A stretch of 64,000 nucleotides of DNA from Alteraurantiacibacter buctensis (GTDB lineage Bacteria; Pseudomonadota; Alphaproteobacteria; Sphingomonadales; Sphingomonadaceae), in assembly GCF_009827655.1 (NCBI RefSeq), contig NZ_WTYV01000009.1:62001-126000 (forward strand). The letters are read 5' to 3'. Made by a program: the position numbers and the translations under genes. Below are positions 40,570 through 49,152 of this stretch, one piece after another (the stretch's first letter is position 1; each line of letters begins with the position of its first letter). The notes below the pieces were generated by a model. The model did no database searches and was not told the DNA's origin. It saw only the letters and a program-made list of their open reading frames with translations.

Positions 40570-40757
40570 GATTCGGGGCCGCTGATTCGGCCCCGGATGG
40601 CAGCCCCGGCAGAACACAATCGGAACAAACCGCATCAAGGTCGCCGGCAAAACCGGCGGCCTTTTTCGCATCCGCGGTGCAGGCCGGTTGTGCAATGCGG
40701 AAAGTGTCGGATTTTCCACGATTCGCGGCTTTGTCACATAAGTTTGTCATAGGAATC
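40570..40757 (+). promoter_or_regulatory. Cluster of GANTC sites upstream of dnaA
   Basis: GATTC at 40570-40574, 40584-40588 and 40720-40724 and GAATC at 40753-40757. GANTC is the CcrM methylation site of alphaproteobacteria, and methylation of such sites modulates the dnaA promoter in Caulobacter. Whether the sites are methylated or regulatory here is inference. Confidence 0.35.
40638..40666 (+). terminator. Intrinsic terminator after rpsT
   Basis: AGG-t-CGCCGG (40638-40647) pairs with CCGGCG-g-CCT (40653-40662), followed by a run of T residues (40662-40666). It lies about 80 bp past the rpsT stop. Confidence 0.7.
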
Positions 40758-41118
40758 ATGGGGTTGAACGCACGCCTGCGGGGTTGCGGGGTGTCAACAC
40801 CCATTATTTATTTAAATTTTGTGGCAGCCCTCTTCCCCCGCTCGCAGCGATCTGCATAACTGCTTTTGCCAGCCGGGCCGACCGGTCACAGGCAGGCAGT
40901 ACTGACATTCGCACGAACAGGCTCTGCAGGCGCTTCAACAGGAAGCTTCTGCGGTGGGGAAACTGTTTTGCAGCGGCGGATGGCAGCTTTTTTGATGGCG
41001 TTAAGGCTCATGCAGGGGGGGCCGAGCGGCAATTCGGACGGGGATAGTCGAGGCAATGATCAGAGTGGGACCGCAATCGGGGCGTGGCCAGGACAAACGC
41101 GAAGGGGCAGCCGACAAA

Positions 41119-42522
41119 ATGGAAGACCAGGAAGCCCTCGCCCTGCAGGCGGATTGGGCCGATATCAGCCAGGGCCTGCGCAAGGACCTCGGCAACCAGC
41201 TCTACACCCAGTGGATCCGCCCGATCCAGCTGGGCAGCTTCAACGCGCAGACCGGCACGCTGGAGCTGTTCCTGCCCACCGAATTCGCCGCCAACTGGGT
41301 CAACGACCGGTTCCATGACCGGCTGAGCCTGGCCTGGAAGATCGCCCGCAGCGAAGTGCGCCAGCTGTCCATCAAGGTGCAGCCGGGCCGCCGCAAGCTG
41401 GCCGACATCGACCTGCGCGGCGAGGACGGCTTCGGCCACCGCGCCGCCAACGATGCCACGCTGGCGATGGAATCGATCGGCGAGGACGGCTTCACCTCGT
41501 CCGTTGGCCTGGACCCCACGCAGACCTTTGCCGCCTTCGTCACCGGCACCACCAACGTGCTGGCCAAGAACGCCGCCGAGCGCATGGCGCGGACCGAGAA
41601 GCCGCAGTTCTCGCCGCTCTACCTGAAGGCCGCCACCGGCCAGGGCAAGACGCACCTGCTTCACGCCATCGGCCACTCCTACCTGCAGGCCCACCCCCGC
41701 GCGCGCATCTTCTACTGCAGCGCCGAGCGCTTCATGGTCGAATTCGTCCAGGCGCTGAAGAGCGGCGAGATGATGGAGTTCAAGTCGCGCCTGCGGGGTT
41801 TCGACCTGCTGCTGGTGGACGATATCCAGTTCATCATCGGCAAGGCCAGCGCGCAGGAAGAACTGCTCTACACGATTGATGCCCTGCTGGCCGAAGGCAA
41901 GCGGCTGGTCTTCGCCGCCGACCGCGCGCCGCAGGCGCTGGACGGGGTGGAACCGCGCCTCCTCTCGCGCCTGTCGATGGGCCTGGTGGCCGACATCCAG
42001 CCCGCCGATATCGAGCTGCGCCGCCAGATCCTCGAATCGAAGCTGACTCGCTTTGCCCCGCTGGATGTGCCGGCCGACGTGATCGAGTTCCTGGCCCGCA
42101 CGATCAACCGCAACGTGCGCGAGCTGGTGGGCGGCCTCAACAAGCTGGTCGCCTATGCCCAGCTGACCGGGCAGGACGTGTCGCTCCAGTTGGCCGAAGA
42201 GCAACTGACCGACATCCTTTCCGCCAACCGCCGCCGGATCACCATCGACGAGATCCAGCGTACCGTGTGCCAGTTCTACCGCATCGACCGTGCGGAGATG
42301 AGCAGCAAGCGCCGCGCCCGCGCCGTGGTCCGCCCGCGGCAGGTGGCGATGTATCTCGCCAAGGTGCTGACACCCCGCTCCTATCCGGAGATCGGCCGCA
42401 AGTTCGGCGGGCGCGACCACTCCACCGTGATCCATGCGGTGCGGCTGATCGAAGACCTGAGGAAGCGCGATGCGGACATGGACGGCGACGTGCGCAGCCT
42501 GCTGCGGCAACTGGAGAGCTGA
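41119..42522 (+). CDS. dnaA: Chromosomal replication initiator protein DnaA
   Basis: A 467-residue initiator AAA+ ATPase that opens oriC. Domain I begins DWADISQGLRKDLGNQLYTQWIRPIQLG. The Walker A is GQGKTHLLHAIG, Walker B is LLLVDDIQFIIG, and the C-terminal helix-turn-helix signature GGRDHSTVIHAVRLIEDLRKRD is intact. The ATG at 41119 gives the usual length; an ATG at 41056 is in frame but adds 21 poorly conserved residues. No DnaA boxes are in the flanking region that I can see. Confidence 0.96.
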   Translation: MEDQEALALQADWADISQGLRKDLGNQLYTQWIRPIQLGSFNAQTGTLELFLPTEFAANWVNDRFHDRLSLAWKIARSEVRQLSIKVQPGRRKLADIDLRGEDGFGHRAANDATLAMESIGEDGFTSSVGLDPTQTFAAFVTGTTNVLAKNAAERMARTEKPQFSPLYLKAATGQGKTHLLHAIGHSYLQAHPRARIFYCSAERFMVEFVQALKSGEMMEFKSRLRGFDLLLVDDIQFIIGKASAQEELLYTIDALLAEGKRLVFAADRAPQALDGVEPRLLSRLSMGLVADIQPADIELRRQILESKLTRFAPLDVPADVIEFLARTINRNVRELVGGLNKLVAYAQLTGQDVSLQLAEEQLTDILSANRRRITIDEIQRTVCQFYRIDRAEMSSKRRARAVVRPRQVAMYLAKVLTPRSYPEIGRKFGGRDHSTVIHAVRLIEDLRKRDADMDGDVRSLLRQLES

Positions 42523-42529
42523 GGTTTTC

Positions 42530-42606
42530 GCCCACCCCCAACCCCTCCCGCTTGCGGGAGGGGAGCGAGACTTGGCAGCTTGCTGCCTGGTCGCAGCGGG
42601 GTGGGC
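42530..42606. repeat. 77-bp modular palindromic repeat downstream of dnaA
   Basis: Terminal 9-bp inverted repeats GCCCACCCC (42530-42538) and GGGGTGGGC (42598-42606) enclose two hairpins: CCCCTCCCG/CGGGAGGGG (42542-42563) and GGCAGC/GCTGCC (42574-42587). The modular layout suggests a dispersed intergenic element of the REP kind. No second copy is obvious in this window. Confidence 0.6.
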
Positions 42607-42689
42607 TTCCACACACAGCCAATATCCCATCCCCAGCCATGTCCACATGGCTGTCGACAGCCTGCGCACAGCCTGCCAACAGGCTGTCC

Positions 42690-43457
42690 ATGACCTTGTC
42701 CCCGGATCGTCTGGACCGCTTCGCCCGCCACATCGTGCTGCCGGAGATCGGCGGCGCGGGGCAGGTGAAGCTGGCGGGCAGCCATGTGCTGCTGGCGGGC
42801 CTTGGCGGCATCGGTGCGCCGGCCCTGCAGTTCCTCGCCGCCGCCGGGGTGGGCAAGCTGACGCTGGTGGATAACGACAGCGTCGACACCACCAACCTGC
42901 AACGCCAGACGATCTATACCGAGCGCGACGTGGGCCACGGCAAGGCGGTGGCCGCGCGGCAGTGGGTGGCCAACTTCGACCGCGCGCTGGACGTGACCAT
43001 CTCCGATGCCCGCATCACGGCGGACAGCGCCCCCGGCATGATCGAGGGGGTGGACCTGGTGCTGGACGGCACCGACAACTTCGCCACCCGCCTGGCCATG
43101 GCCGATGCCTGCGTGGCCGAGCGGGTGCCGCTGCTGTCGGCTGCCGTGGGCCGCTTCCAGGGGCAGGTCGGCGCCTTTGCCGGGCACCTCGTGTCTTCGC
43201 CCTGCTACCGCTGCTACGTCGGCGACGCCTTCGATGCCGAGGACTGCGATACCTGCGCGGCAGACGGGATGCTGGGTGCCATGTCCGGCTGGACCGCCAG
43301 CTTTGCCGCCATGCAGGCCATCCGCGTCCTCATCGCCCCGCAGATGGGTGAACCGCAGTGGGGCCAGCTCCACATCCTCGACGGCCTGAAGCCGGGGATG
43401 CGCACGCTGAAGATCGCCAAGGACCCGGCGTGCAAGGCCTGTGGTCACGCGGCCTGA
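42690..43457 (+). CDS. ThiF/MoeB-type E1-like enzyme
   Basis: A 255-residue HesA/MoeB/ThiF-family adenylyltransferase that activates a sulfur-carrier protein's C-terminus. The nucleotide-binding loop is HVLLAGLGGIGAPALQFLAAAG, with DRFARHIVLPEIGG before it and LVLDGTDNFATRLAMADAC after. Zinc ligands are PCYRCY near residue 175 and ACKACG at the C-terminus. The partner (molybdopterin- or thiamine-type) cannot be decided from sequence; no moaD or thiS gene is in the window. Start at 42690 gives the family N-terminus. Confidence 0.87.
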   Translation: MTLSPDRLDRFARHIVLPEIGGAGQVKLAGSHVLLAGLGGIGAPALQFLAAAGVGKLTLVDNDSVDTTNLQRQTIYTERDVGHGKAVAARQWVANFDRALDVTISDARITADSAPGMIEGVDLVLDGTDNFATRLAMADACVAERVPLLSAAVGRFQGQVGAFAGHLVSSPCYRCYVGDAFDAEDCDTCAADGMLGAMSGWTASFAAMQAIRVLIAPQMGEPQWGQLHILDGLKPGMRTLKIAKDPACKACGHAA

Positions 43458-43527
43458 ACCGTTGCGGCAGAAACCGCTTCGCACCCTGACCGGTTTGTGA
43501 CACCTTCCCCATCGGGGAGGGTCATGG

Positions 43528-44823
43528 ATGACCGATACGATCGAGCGGCCCTTCGGCCTGTGGACCGCCACCGCGCTGGTGGTGGGCGGGATGATCGGCG
43601 GGGGCATCTTTGCCCTGCCCGCCAGCCTCGCCCCCTATGGCTGGACCGGCCTCATCGCCTGGCTGGCGGCGGGCGCGGGGGCATTGCTGATTGCCTGGCT
43701 GATTGTTGCCCTCACCGCCCGGCGGCCGACCGAACCCAGCATCGTCACCAACTGCGGCGATATCCTGGGCCTGCTGCCAGGGCGACTGCTGGCATGGATC
43801 TACTGGCTGACCATCGTCACCACCCTGCCGGTGCTGGGAATGACGGCAACGGCCTATCTCCTGCACCTGTTTCCTGCCGCGCCGCAGGGGGTATGGGTAG
43901 AGGTGATCGGCGGCACGCTGATCCTGCTGGCGCTGACGGCCCTGAACCTGCGCGGCGTGCGCGAAGCCGGGGTGTTCCAGGTAGTGACCACCGTGCTGAA
44001 ACTGCTGCCGCTGGTGCTGGTGGTGGCAATCACCGCATGGCTGGCGGCTGCCGAGCCCACGGCCTTCACCCGCAGCGAGGCTGCCCCCGTCAGTCCCGCG
44101 CTGCTGACCCCGGCGCTGGGGCTGGTGTTCTTCGCCATGCTGAACCTGGAGAACGCCGGCATGCTGGCCGAGCGGGTGCGCGATCCGGCGCGCAACGTGG
44201 CCCGCGCCACGGTGTTGGGCATCGTGGGCGTGCTGCTGGTCTATGCCACGGTCAGCACGGGGATCGTCGCCACCACGCCGCAGGCCGAGCTGGCCGCCAG
44301 TTCCGCGCCGGTTGCCCTGTTCGTCAGCCGCAACCTGGGGCCCTGGGCGGGTGACGCGGTAGCCTTGTTCGCCGCGATCAGCGCCATCGGCTGCCTCAAC
44401 GTGCTGGTGCTGATGCTGGGCGAGGTACCGCTGGGCATGGTGCGTGACGGGCAGTTGCCCGACTGGGTGGCTCCGCTGAACCCGCGCGGCGTGGCTGCCC
44501 GCCCGCTGCTGGCGGGCCTGGCGCTGGGGCTGGCGCTGATGTGGGGCAGCGTCACCGGCATGGGTAGCCGGGTGCTGGAATTCATGCTGCTGCTGACCAC
44601 GGCCTCCGCCATCTGGTTCTACATCGGCATTGCCGCCGCCGCGATTCTGGTCAGGCTGCTGCGCCCTGTAGCCGTGCTGGCGATCGGCTTCTGCTTGTGG
44701 GTGCTCTATGGCACCGGGATCGAGGCGGGGGGGCTGGGCCTGGCGCTGATGCTGGCGGGCATACCGCTGCACTACGCCATCGGCGGGCGCACCCGGCAGC
44801 GGAACACCGCGCCCGCCGGTTGA
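43528..44823 (+). CDS. APC-superfamily amino acid permease
   Basis: A 431-residue inner-membrane transporter with about twelve helices. The first helix contains the substrate-binding glycine-rich turn GGMIGGGIFALPASLAPYG, as in APA-type arginine/agmatine antiporters and related permeases. The two halves (TM1-5, TM6-10 pseudo-repeat) are apparent, with NLRGVREAGVFQVVTTVLKLLPLVL in the middle. Substrate is not predictable; a basic amino acid or polyamine is plausible. It lies between the E1-like gene and an esterase with no operon evidence. Confidence 0.85.
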   Translation: MTDTIERPFGLWTATALVVGGMIGGGIFALPASLAPYGWTGLIAWLAAGAGALLIAWLIVALTARRPTEPSIVTNCGDILGLLPGRLLAWIYWLTIVTTLPVLGMTATAYLLHLFPAAPQGVWVEVIGGTLILLALTALNLRGVREAGVFQVVTTVLKLLPLVLVVAITAWLAAAEPTAFTRSEAAPVSPALLTPALGLVFFAMLNLENAGMLAERVRDPARNVARATVLGIVGVLLVYATVSTGIVATTPQAELAASSAPVALFVSRNLGPWAGDAVALFAAISAIGCLNVLVLMLGEVPLGMVRDGQLPDWVAPLNPRGVAARPLLAGLALGLALMWGSVTGMGSRVLEFMLLLTTASAIWFYIGIAAAAILVRLLRPVAVLAIGFCLWVLYGTGIEAGGLGLALMLAGIPLHYAIGGRTRQRNTAPAG

Positions 44824-44879
44824 CCCGGCCTTTTGTCAGAGTAGTGTTGCAGCAAACAGACCCGAGGGGATTTGCCGCC

Positions 44880-45803
44880 ATGTTCTCGCTTCACCGTTTC
44901 GCCGCCATGCTGTTGCCGTTGGCCACTGTGTCCCTGCCTGGCGTAGCCTTGGCGCAGGAGGCAATGACGGCGATTGCCGAACCGGCCCAGCCGACCGCGA
45001 TTTCCCTGGGTACCGGCCGGTTGCCCGATGCGCAGAACGGCGAAAGCTGGCACATGCAATACGGCAGCCATTTCGCTCGCAACGTGGTGGAAGCGACGCT
45101 GACGCCGTTCCTGCCAGAAGACGGACGCGGCAGCGGCGCGGCCGTGATCGTGGCTCCCGGCGGGGGTTTCATCACCCTGTCGATGGAAAACGAAGGCTGG
45201 GACGTGGCCCGTGCGCTGGCGGCCCGCGGCGTGGCGGCTTTCGTACTGAAATACCGGCTGCGCCAGTCGCCGGGCGAACTGGCCGCTTTCGATGCCTCGA
45301 TGCGCACCGTGCTCACCACCACCCGCATCGGCAATCTCAGCGTGGCCGAGGCAGCCGCCAACAGCCCGGCGCAACTGGCCGATTCGCGCGCCGCCTTTGC
45401 CCTGGTGCGCGCCCGTGCTGGCGAATGGGGCGTGGACCCGGACCGCATCGGCATGATCGGCTTTTCCGCCGGAGCCATGCTGACCATGGCGACATACGTG
45501 GGCGTTGATGATGCGCGGCCTGCGTTCCTGGGCAATATCTATGGCCCCATGGCGGCCATGCCGGTGCCCGCCGATGCCCCGCCGATGTTCGTTGCCCTGG
45601 CGGCGGACGATCCTCTGTTTGCCGGGGGCGGCTTCGGAATCGTCGAAAGCTGGCGCAATGCCGGGCGGCCGGTGGAATTCCACCTCTATGAGCAGGGCGG
45701 CCACGGCTTCGGCATGTACCAGAAGACCACCACCAGCACGGGCTGGTTCCCCGCCTTTGCCGACTGGCTGTGGATGCACGGCTTCCTGACCAGGCGCGAT
45801 TGA
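44880..45803 (+). CDS. Alpha/beta hydrolase (acetylesterase-like)
   Basis: A 307-residue exported hydrolase. A signal peptide (LLPLATVSLPGVALAQ) is followed by an alpha/beta core with VIVAPGGGFITLSMENEG near residue 90, the nucleophile GFSAGAML near residue 200, an Asp in ALAADDPLFAGG and a His in YEQGGHGFGMY. This is the pattern of carbohydrate acetylesterases and the BD-FAE group; the substrate is unknown. The ATG at 44880 begins the signal peptide. Confidence 0.85.
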   Translation: MFSLHRFAAMLLPLATVSLPGVALAQEAMTAIAEPAQPTAISLGTGRLPDAQNGESWHMQYGSHFARNVVEATLTPFLPEDGRGSGAAVIVAPGGGFITLSMENEGWDVARALAARGVAAFVLKYRLRQSPGELAAFDASMRTVLTTTRIGNLSVAEAAANSPAQLADSRAAFALVRARAGEWGVDPDRIGMIGFSAGAMLTMATYVGVDDARPAFLGNIYGPMAAMPVPADAPPMFVALAADDPLFAGGGFGIVESWRNAGRPVEFHLYEQGGHGFGMYQKTTTSTGWFPAFADWLWMHGFLTRRD

Positions 45804-45864
45804 GGGGGGATTAGGCACGGGGCGCTGCTTGCGCTAAGGCCTCTCACGCTTAGGGGAAACGCGC

Positions 45865-46197
45865 ATGGCAAAGAAGAGCAAGGACCGCTGGGGCATCGAG
45901 GAAGACGAGCCCGAAGCCGCAACCGAAGCGCCGATCTGCTGGCTGTGCGGGCGCGTAACGGGTGAAACCGTGGTCTGGCACCACCCCATTCCCAAGAGCC
46001 GTGGCGGCCGCGAGACGGTGCCGATGCACCCGGTGTGCCAGAACTTCCTGATCGCCAATTTCACCACCAGCGAATTGCAGCGCCACGGGATGGATGCCGG
46101 CAGCCTGCTGGCCGATCCCGCCGTGGCCAAGTTCGTCAGCTGGGTGGCAAACAAGGACCCGGACTTCACCGCCCCGCTGGCCAGGAAACAGCGCTAG
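45865..46197 (+). CDS. Small HNH-type protein
   Basis: A 110-residue protein with a basic/acidic N-terminus (MAKKSKDRWGIEEDEPEA) and an HNH-like zinc motif: ICWLCGRVTGETVVWHHPIPKSRGGRETVPMHPVCQNF, i.e. CxxC, HH, PKSxGG, and HPVC. The length and layout match small stand-alone HNH proteins, some of which are nucleases. Whether this one cuts DNA is unknown. It starts 62 bp after the esterase and 25 bp before the TSUP transporter. Confidence 0.78.
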   Translation: MAKKSKDRWGIEEDEPEAATEAPICWLCGRVTGETVVWHHPIPKSRGGRETVPMHPVCQNFLIANFTTSELQRHGMDAGSLLADPAVAKFVSWVANKDPDFTAPLARKQR

Positions 46198-46221
46198 CCA
46201 GCCTGTTGGCCCGGAACACCC

Positions 46222-47010
46222 ATGGACATCGGTTTTGACCTGATCGCCGCCCTGATGGTGGCCGCCTTTGTGGCGGGCATGATTGATGCCATTGCCGGTG
46301 GCGGCGGGCTGATCACCATTCCCGCCCTGCTGGCAGCCGGCGTGCCCCCGGTGGCCGCGATTGCCACAAACAAGCTGCAAAGCACCATCGGCACCGGCGG
46401 GGCAGTGATCGCCTTTGCGCGCCGCGGGCATATCGACTGGCGCAAGTTTGCCGTGCCGATAGCGGCCTCGTTCGCGGGCTCTGCCGTGGGCGCCTTCATC
46501 CTGACGCGGATCGATTCCACCTTCCTGTCGGCCCTGCTGCCGGCTCTGCTCATCGCCATGGCCTTGTATTACTGCTTCGCGCCCCGGATGTCCGACGCTG
46601 ACCGGCACAGCCGCGCCGGGCCGTTAGCGCTGGCGGGCGTAGCCATGGTGATCGGCTGCTATGACGGGTTCTTCGGCCCTGGCACCGGATCATTCTTCAC
46701 CACGGCGCTGGTGGCCGTGTTCGGCCTTGGCCTGATCCGCGCGGTCGCCCATGCCAAGGTGCTGAACCTGGCCAGCAATGTCGCCGGCCTGGCAGTGCTG
46801 GTGGCGGGTGGCCATGTGCTGTGGATCATCGGGCTGGCAATGGCCGTGGGCAGCGCCGCCGGCGGCCAGGCAGGTGCCCACTTCGCCATGCGCTTCGGAG
46901 CGGGGATTGCCCGCCCCCTGCTGATCGTTTCGTCACTGGCGCTGACGGCAAGGCTGCTGGCTGATCCCGCCAATCCGCTGACCGCAATGGTCCTTGGCTG
47001 GGTGGGTTGA
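46222..47010 (+). CDS. TSUP-family (TauE/SafE) transporter
   Basis: A 262-residue polytopic membrane protein with about eight helices of the sulfite/organosulfonate exporter family. The N-terminal signature FVAGMIDAIAGGGGLITIPALLAAGVPPVAAIATNKLQSTIGTGGAV and the matching C-terminal half (GCYDGFFGPGTGSFFTTALVAVFG) show the pseudo-duplicated fold. Substrate is unknown (sulfite, sulfonates or related anions in known members). It is convergent with cobB across about 18 bp. Confidence 0.88.
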   Translation: MDIGFDLIAALMVAAFVAGMIDAIAGGGGLITIPALLAAGVPPVAAIATNKLQSTIGTGGAVIAFARRGHIDWRKFAVPIAASFAGSAVGAFILTRIDSTFLSALLPALLIAMALYYCFAPRMSDADRHSRAGPLALAGVAMVIGCYDGFFGPGTGSFFTTALVAVFGLGLIRAVAHAKVLNLASNVAGLAVLVAGGHVLWIIGLAMAVGSAAGGQAGAHFAMRFGAGIARPLLIVSSLALTARLLADPANPLTAMVLGWVG

Positions 47011-47027
47011 CCGGGCCTGCGGGCCAA

Positions 47028-47732
47028 TCAGCCAGCCAGCATCTCCTCCACCCAGGCGGGCACGATCTCGCTGGCCTTGCCCAGCCGGGTTTCGCTGAAC
47101 ACGCGGCTGCCCAGGCTCTCCTCCAGGTTCAGTTCCAGCGTGCGCGCCCCGGCCCTGCCCGCTTCCTGCACGAAGCCCGCTGCCGGATAGACCGCGCCGC
47201 TGGTGCCGATGGAGACGAACAGGTCGCACCCCGCGATCGCGCGGTAGATCCGCTCCATCCGGTAGGGCATTTCGCCAAACCACACGATGTCAGGGCGCAG
47301 GCTGGCCATGCCGCAGGATGGGCACGGCGGATTGTTTCGCAAGGTGCCTGTCCAGCGGTGGCGGGCATCGCAATTTGTGCACCAGGCCGAGAGCGCCTCG
47401 CCATGCATGTGCAGCACGCGGGCCGCGCCGCCGCGTTCGTGCAGGTCATCGATGTTCTGGGTGACGATCAGCAGGTCACCCCGTTTCCACCCCATGTCCA
47501 GCCGCCCCAGCGCCAGGTGCGCGGCATTGGGGTTGGCCGCGCGGACTTGGGCGCGCCGTTCGTCATAGAAGCGCTGCACCAGGTCCGGATCGCGCCGAAA
47601 GCCCTGCGGGGTGGCCACCTGCTCAACCGGGTGATCTTCCCACAGGCCATCATCGGCACGGAAGGTGCGCAGCCCGCTCTCGGCGCTGATCCCCGCGCCG
47701 GTCAGGATCACGATGTTGCGTATATCGGTCAT
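47028..47732 (-). CDS. cobB: NAD-dependent protein deacylase (sirtuin, CobB)
   Basis: A 234-residue class III sirtuin that removes acyl groups from lysines using NAD. The NAD-binding site starts ILTGAGISAESGLRTFRADDGLWED; the catalytic His is in TQNIDDLHERGGAARVLHMHGEA, and the zinc ligands are CTNC and CPSC. The Tyr/Arg in FYDERRAQV mark the desuccinylase-type subgroup. The ATG at 47732 is the usual start; ATG 47741 is an alternative. It is divergent from dapB with 35 bp between. Confidence 0.93.
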   Translation of the reverse strand: MTDIRNIVILTGAGISAESGLRTFRADDGLWEDHPVEQVATPQGFRRDPDLVQRFYDERRAQVRAANPNAAHLALGRLDMGWKRGDLLIVTQNIDDLHERGGAARVLHMHGEALSAWCTNCDARHRWTGTLRNNPPCPSCGMASLRPDIVWFGEMPYRMERIYRAIAGCDLFVSIGTSGAVYPAAGFVQEAGRAGARTLELNLEESLGSRVFSETRLGKASEIVPAWVEEMLAG

Positions 47733-47767
47733 GTCGACCATGAAGCACCGCAAAGGGAATAGATCAA

Positions 47768-48496
47768 ATGGCACGCATCGGGATCATCGGCAGCGCGGGG
47801 CGCATGGGGCAGGCGCTGGCCGATGCCATCGAGGCTGCCGGGCACGAAGTCAGCGGCGGCGTGGACCGGGGCGAGAACGTGGCGGGCCTGGCTGACCAGT
47901 CGGATGCGCTGGTCGATTTCTCCGCGCCCCCGGCGCTTAACGACAACCTGCACGCCGCCATCGGCGCAGGGATTCCCATCCTGGTCGGCACCACGGGCCT
48001 TGATGCCAACCACCACGAGGCGATCGACAATGCCGCGCGCGTGGTGCCGGTGCTGCAGACCGGCAACACTTCGCTGGGCGTGACCCTGCTGGCGCACCTG
48101 GTGCAGGAAGCCGCCAGCCGCCTGGGGCCGGACTGGGATATCGAGATCGTCGAAATGCACCACCGGATGAAGGTGGATGCCCCCAGCGGCACGGCGATCC
48201 TGCTGGGTGAGGCGGCGGCCAGGGGGCGCGGCATATCGCTGGCCGATCACACCGAATCAGGCCGCCACGGCCACACCGGCCGCCGGGCCGAAGGCGCCAT
48301 TGGCTTTGCCGCCCTGCGCGGCGGCACCGTGGCGGGCGAACACCTGGTCCATTTCGCGGGAGATCACGAACGCATCACCCTCACCCACCTGGCTGAAAAC
48401 CGCATGATCTTCGCCCGCGGCGCGGTGAAGGGAGTGGAGTGGCTGATCGGGCGCGAGCCGGGTCGCTATACGATGGGGCAGGTACTGGGGCTTTGA
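47768..48496 (+). CDS. dapB: 4-hydroxy-tetrahydrodipicolinate reductase
   Basis: A 242-residue enzyme of lysine and meso-diaminopimelate synthesis, reducing HTPA to tetrahydrodipicolinate. The NAD(P)-binding N-terminus IGIIGSAGRMGQALADAIEAAGHEV and the substrate motif EIVEMHHRMKVDAPSGTA with the catalytic His-His are intact. It is followed by nth 5 bp later and is divergent from cobB. Together with dapE it supplies the peptidoglycan cross-link residue. Confidence 0.96.
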   Translation: MARIGIIGSAGRMGQALADAIEAAGHEVSGGVDRGENVAGLADQSDALVDFSAPPALNDNLHAAIGAGIPILVGTTGLDANHHEAIDNAARVVPVLQTGNTSLGVTLLAHLVQEAASRLGPDWDIEIVEMHHRMKVDAPSGTAILLGEAAARGRGISLADHTESGRHGHTGRRAEGAIGFAALRGGTVAGEHLVHFAGDHERITLTHLAENRMIFARGAVKGVEWLIGREPGRYTMGQVLGL

Positions 48497-48501
48497 CCCG
48501 A

Positions 48502-49152
48502 ATGACCAAGGCCGAAATCTTCGAATTCTTCCGCCGCCTGGCCGAGGACAATCCCGATCCGCAGACCGAGCTGGAATATGGCAACGCCTACCAGTTGCTG
48601 GTGGCCGTTACCCTTTCGGCCCAGGCGACCGATGTGGGGGTGAACAAGGCCACCCGCGCGCTGTTCGCCAGGGTGCAGACCCCGCAGCAGATGCTCGACC
48701 TGGGCGAGGATGGCTTGAAGGAGCACATCAAGACCATCGGCCTGTTCAACTCCAAGGCGAAGAACGTGATGGCGATGGCGCGCCTGCTGGTCGACAACTT
48801 CGGCGGGGAAGTGCCCAGCACGCGCGAGGAGCTCGTCACCCTACCCGGCGTGGGCCGCAAGACGGCGAACGTGGTGCTCAACTGCTGGTTCGGGCAGGAA
48901 ACCTTCGCAGTCGATACGCACATCTTCCGCGTAGGCAACCGCACCGGGCTGGCCAAGGGCAAGACGCCGGACCAGGTGGAGACCAAGCTGGAGAAGGCCG
49001 TCCCCCAGCCCTTCCGCCTGGGCGCGCACCACTGGCTGATCCTGCACGGCCGCTATGTGTGCAAGGCGCGCACGCCCGAATGCTGGCGCTGCCCGGTGGT
49101 GGACCTGTGCCGGTTCAAGCAGAAGGTGCTGGAACCGCCGAAGGGGCGGTGA
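48502..49152 (+). CDS. nth: Endonuclease III
   Basis: A 216-residue DNA glycosylase/AP lyase that repairs oxidised pyrimidines. The helix-hairpin-helix LVTLPGVGRKTANVVLNCWFG carries the catalytic Lys, the Asp lies in VDTHIFRVGNR, and the [4Fe-4S] ligands appear as CKARTPECWRCPVVDLC. The ATG at 48502 was chosen because the conserved core follows directly. It ends 0 bp from the convergent symporter. Confidence 0.96.
   Translation: MTKAEIFEFFRRLAEDNPDPQTELEYGNAYQLLVAVTLSAQATDVGVNKATRALFARVQTPQQMLDLGEDGLKEHIKTIGLFNSKAKNVMAMARLLVDNFGGEVPSTREELVTLPGVGRKTANVVLNCWFGQETFAVDTHIFRVGNRTGLAKGKTPDQVETKLEKAVPQPFRLGAHHWLILHGRYVCKARTPECWRCPVVDLCRFKQKVLEPPKGR

Larger units (their letters stand above)
40557..41118. 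other. rpsT-dnaA intergenic region
   Basis: A gene-free stretch of about 560 bp. It holds the rpsT terminator (40638-40666), four GANTC sites (40570, 40584, 40720, 40753), a GGGTGT/ACACCC inverted pair (40789-40802) and then an AT-rich run (40803-40820: TTATTTATTTAAATTTT). I find no DnaA box (TTATCCACA) cluster and no IHF-like array, so it is not clearly an origin. It probably carries the dnaA promoter. Confidence 0.5.

Noticed and set aside
40557-41118. Replication origin next to dnaA
   Set aside because: AT-rich patch and GANTC sites only; no cluster of DnaA boxes.
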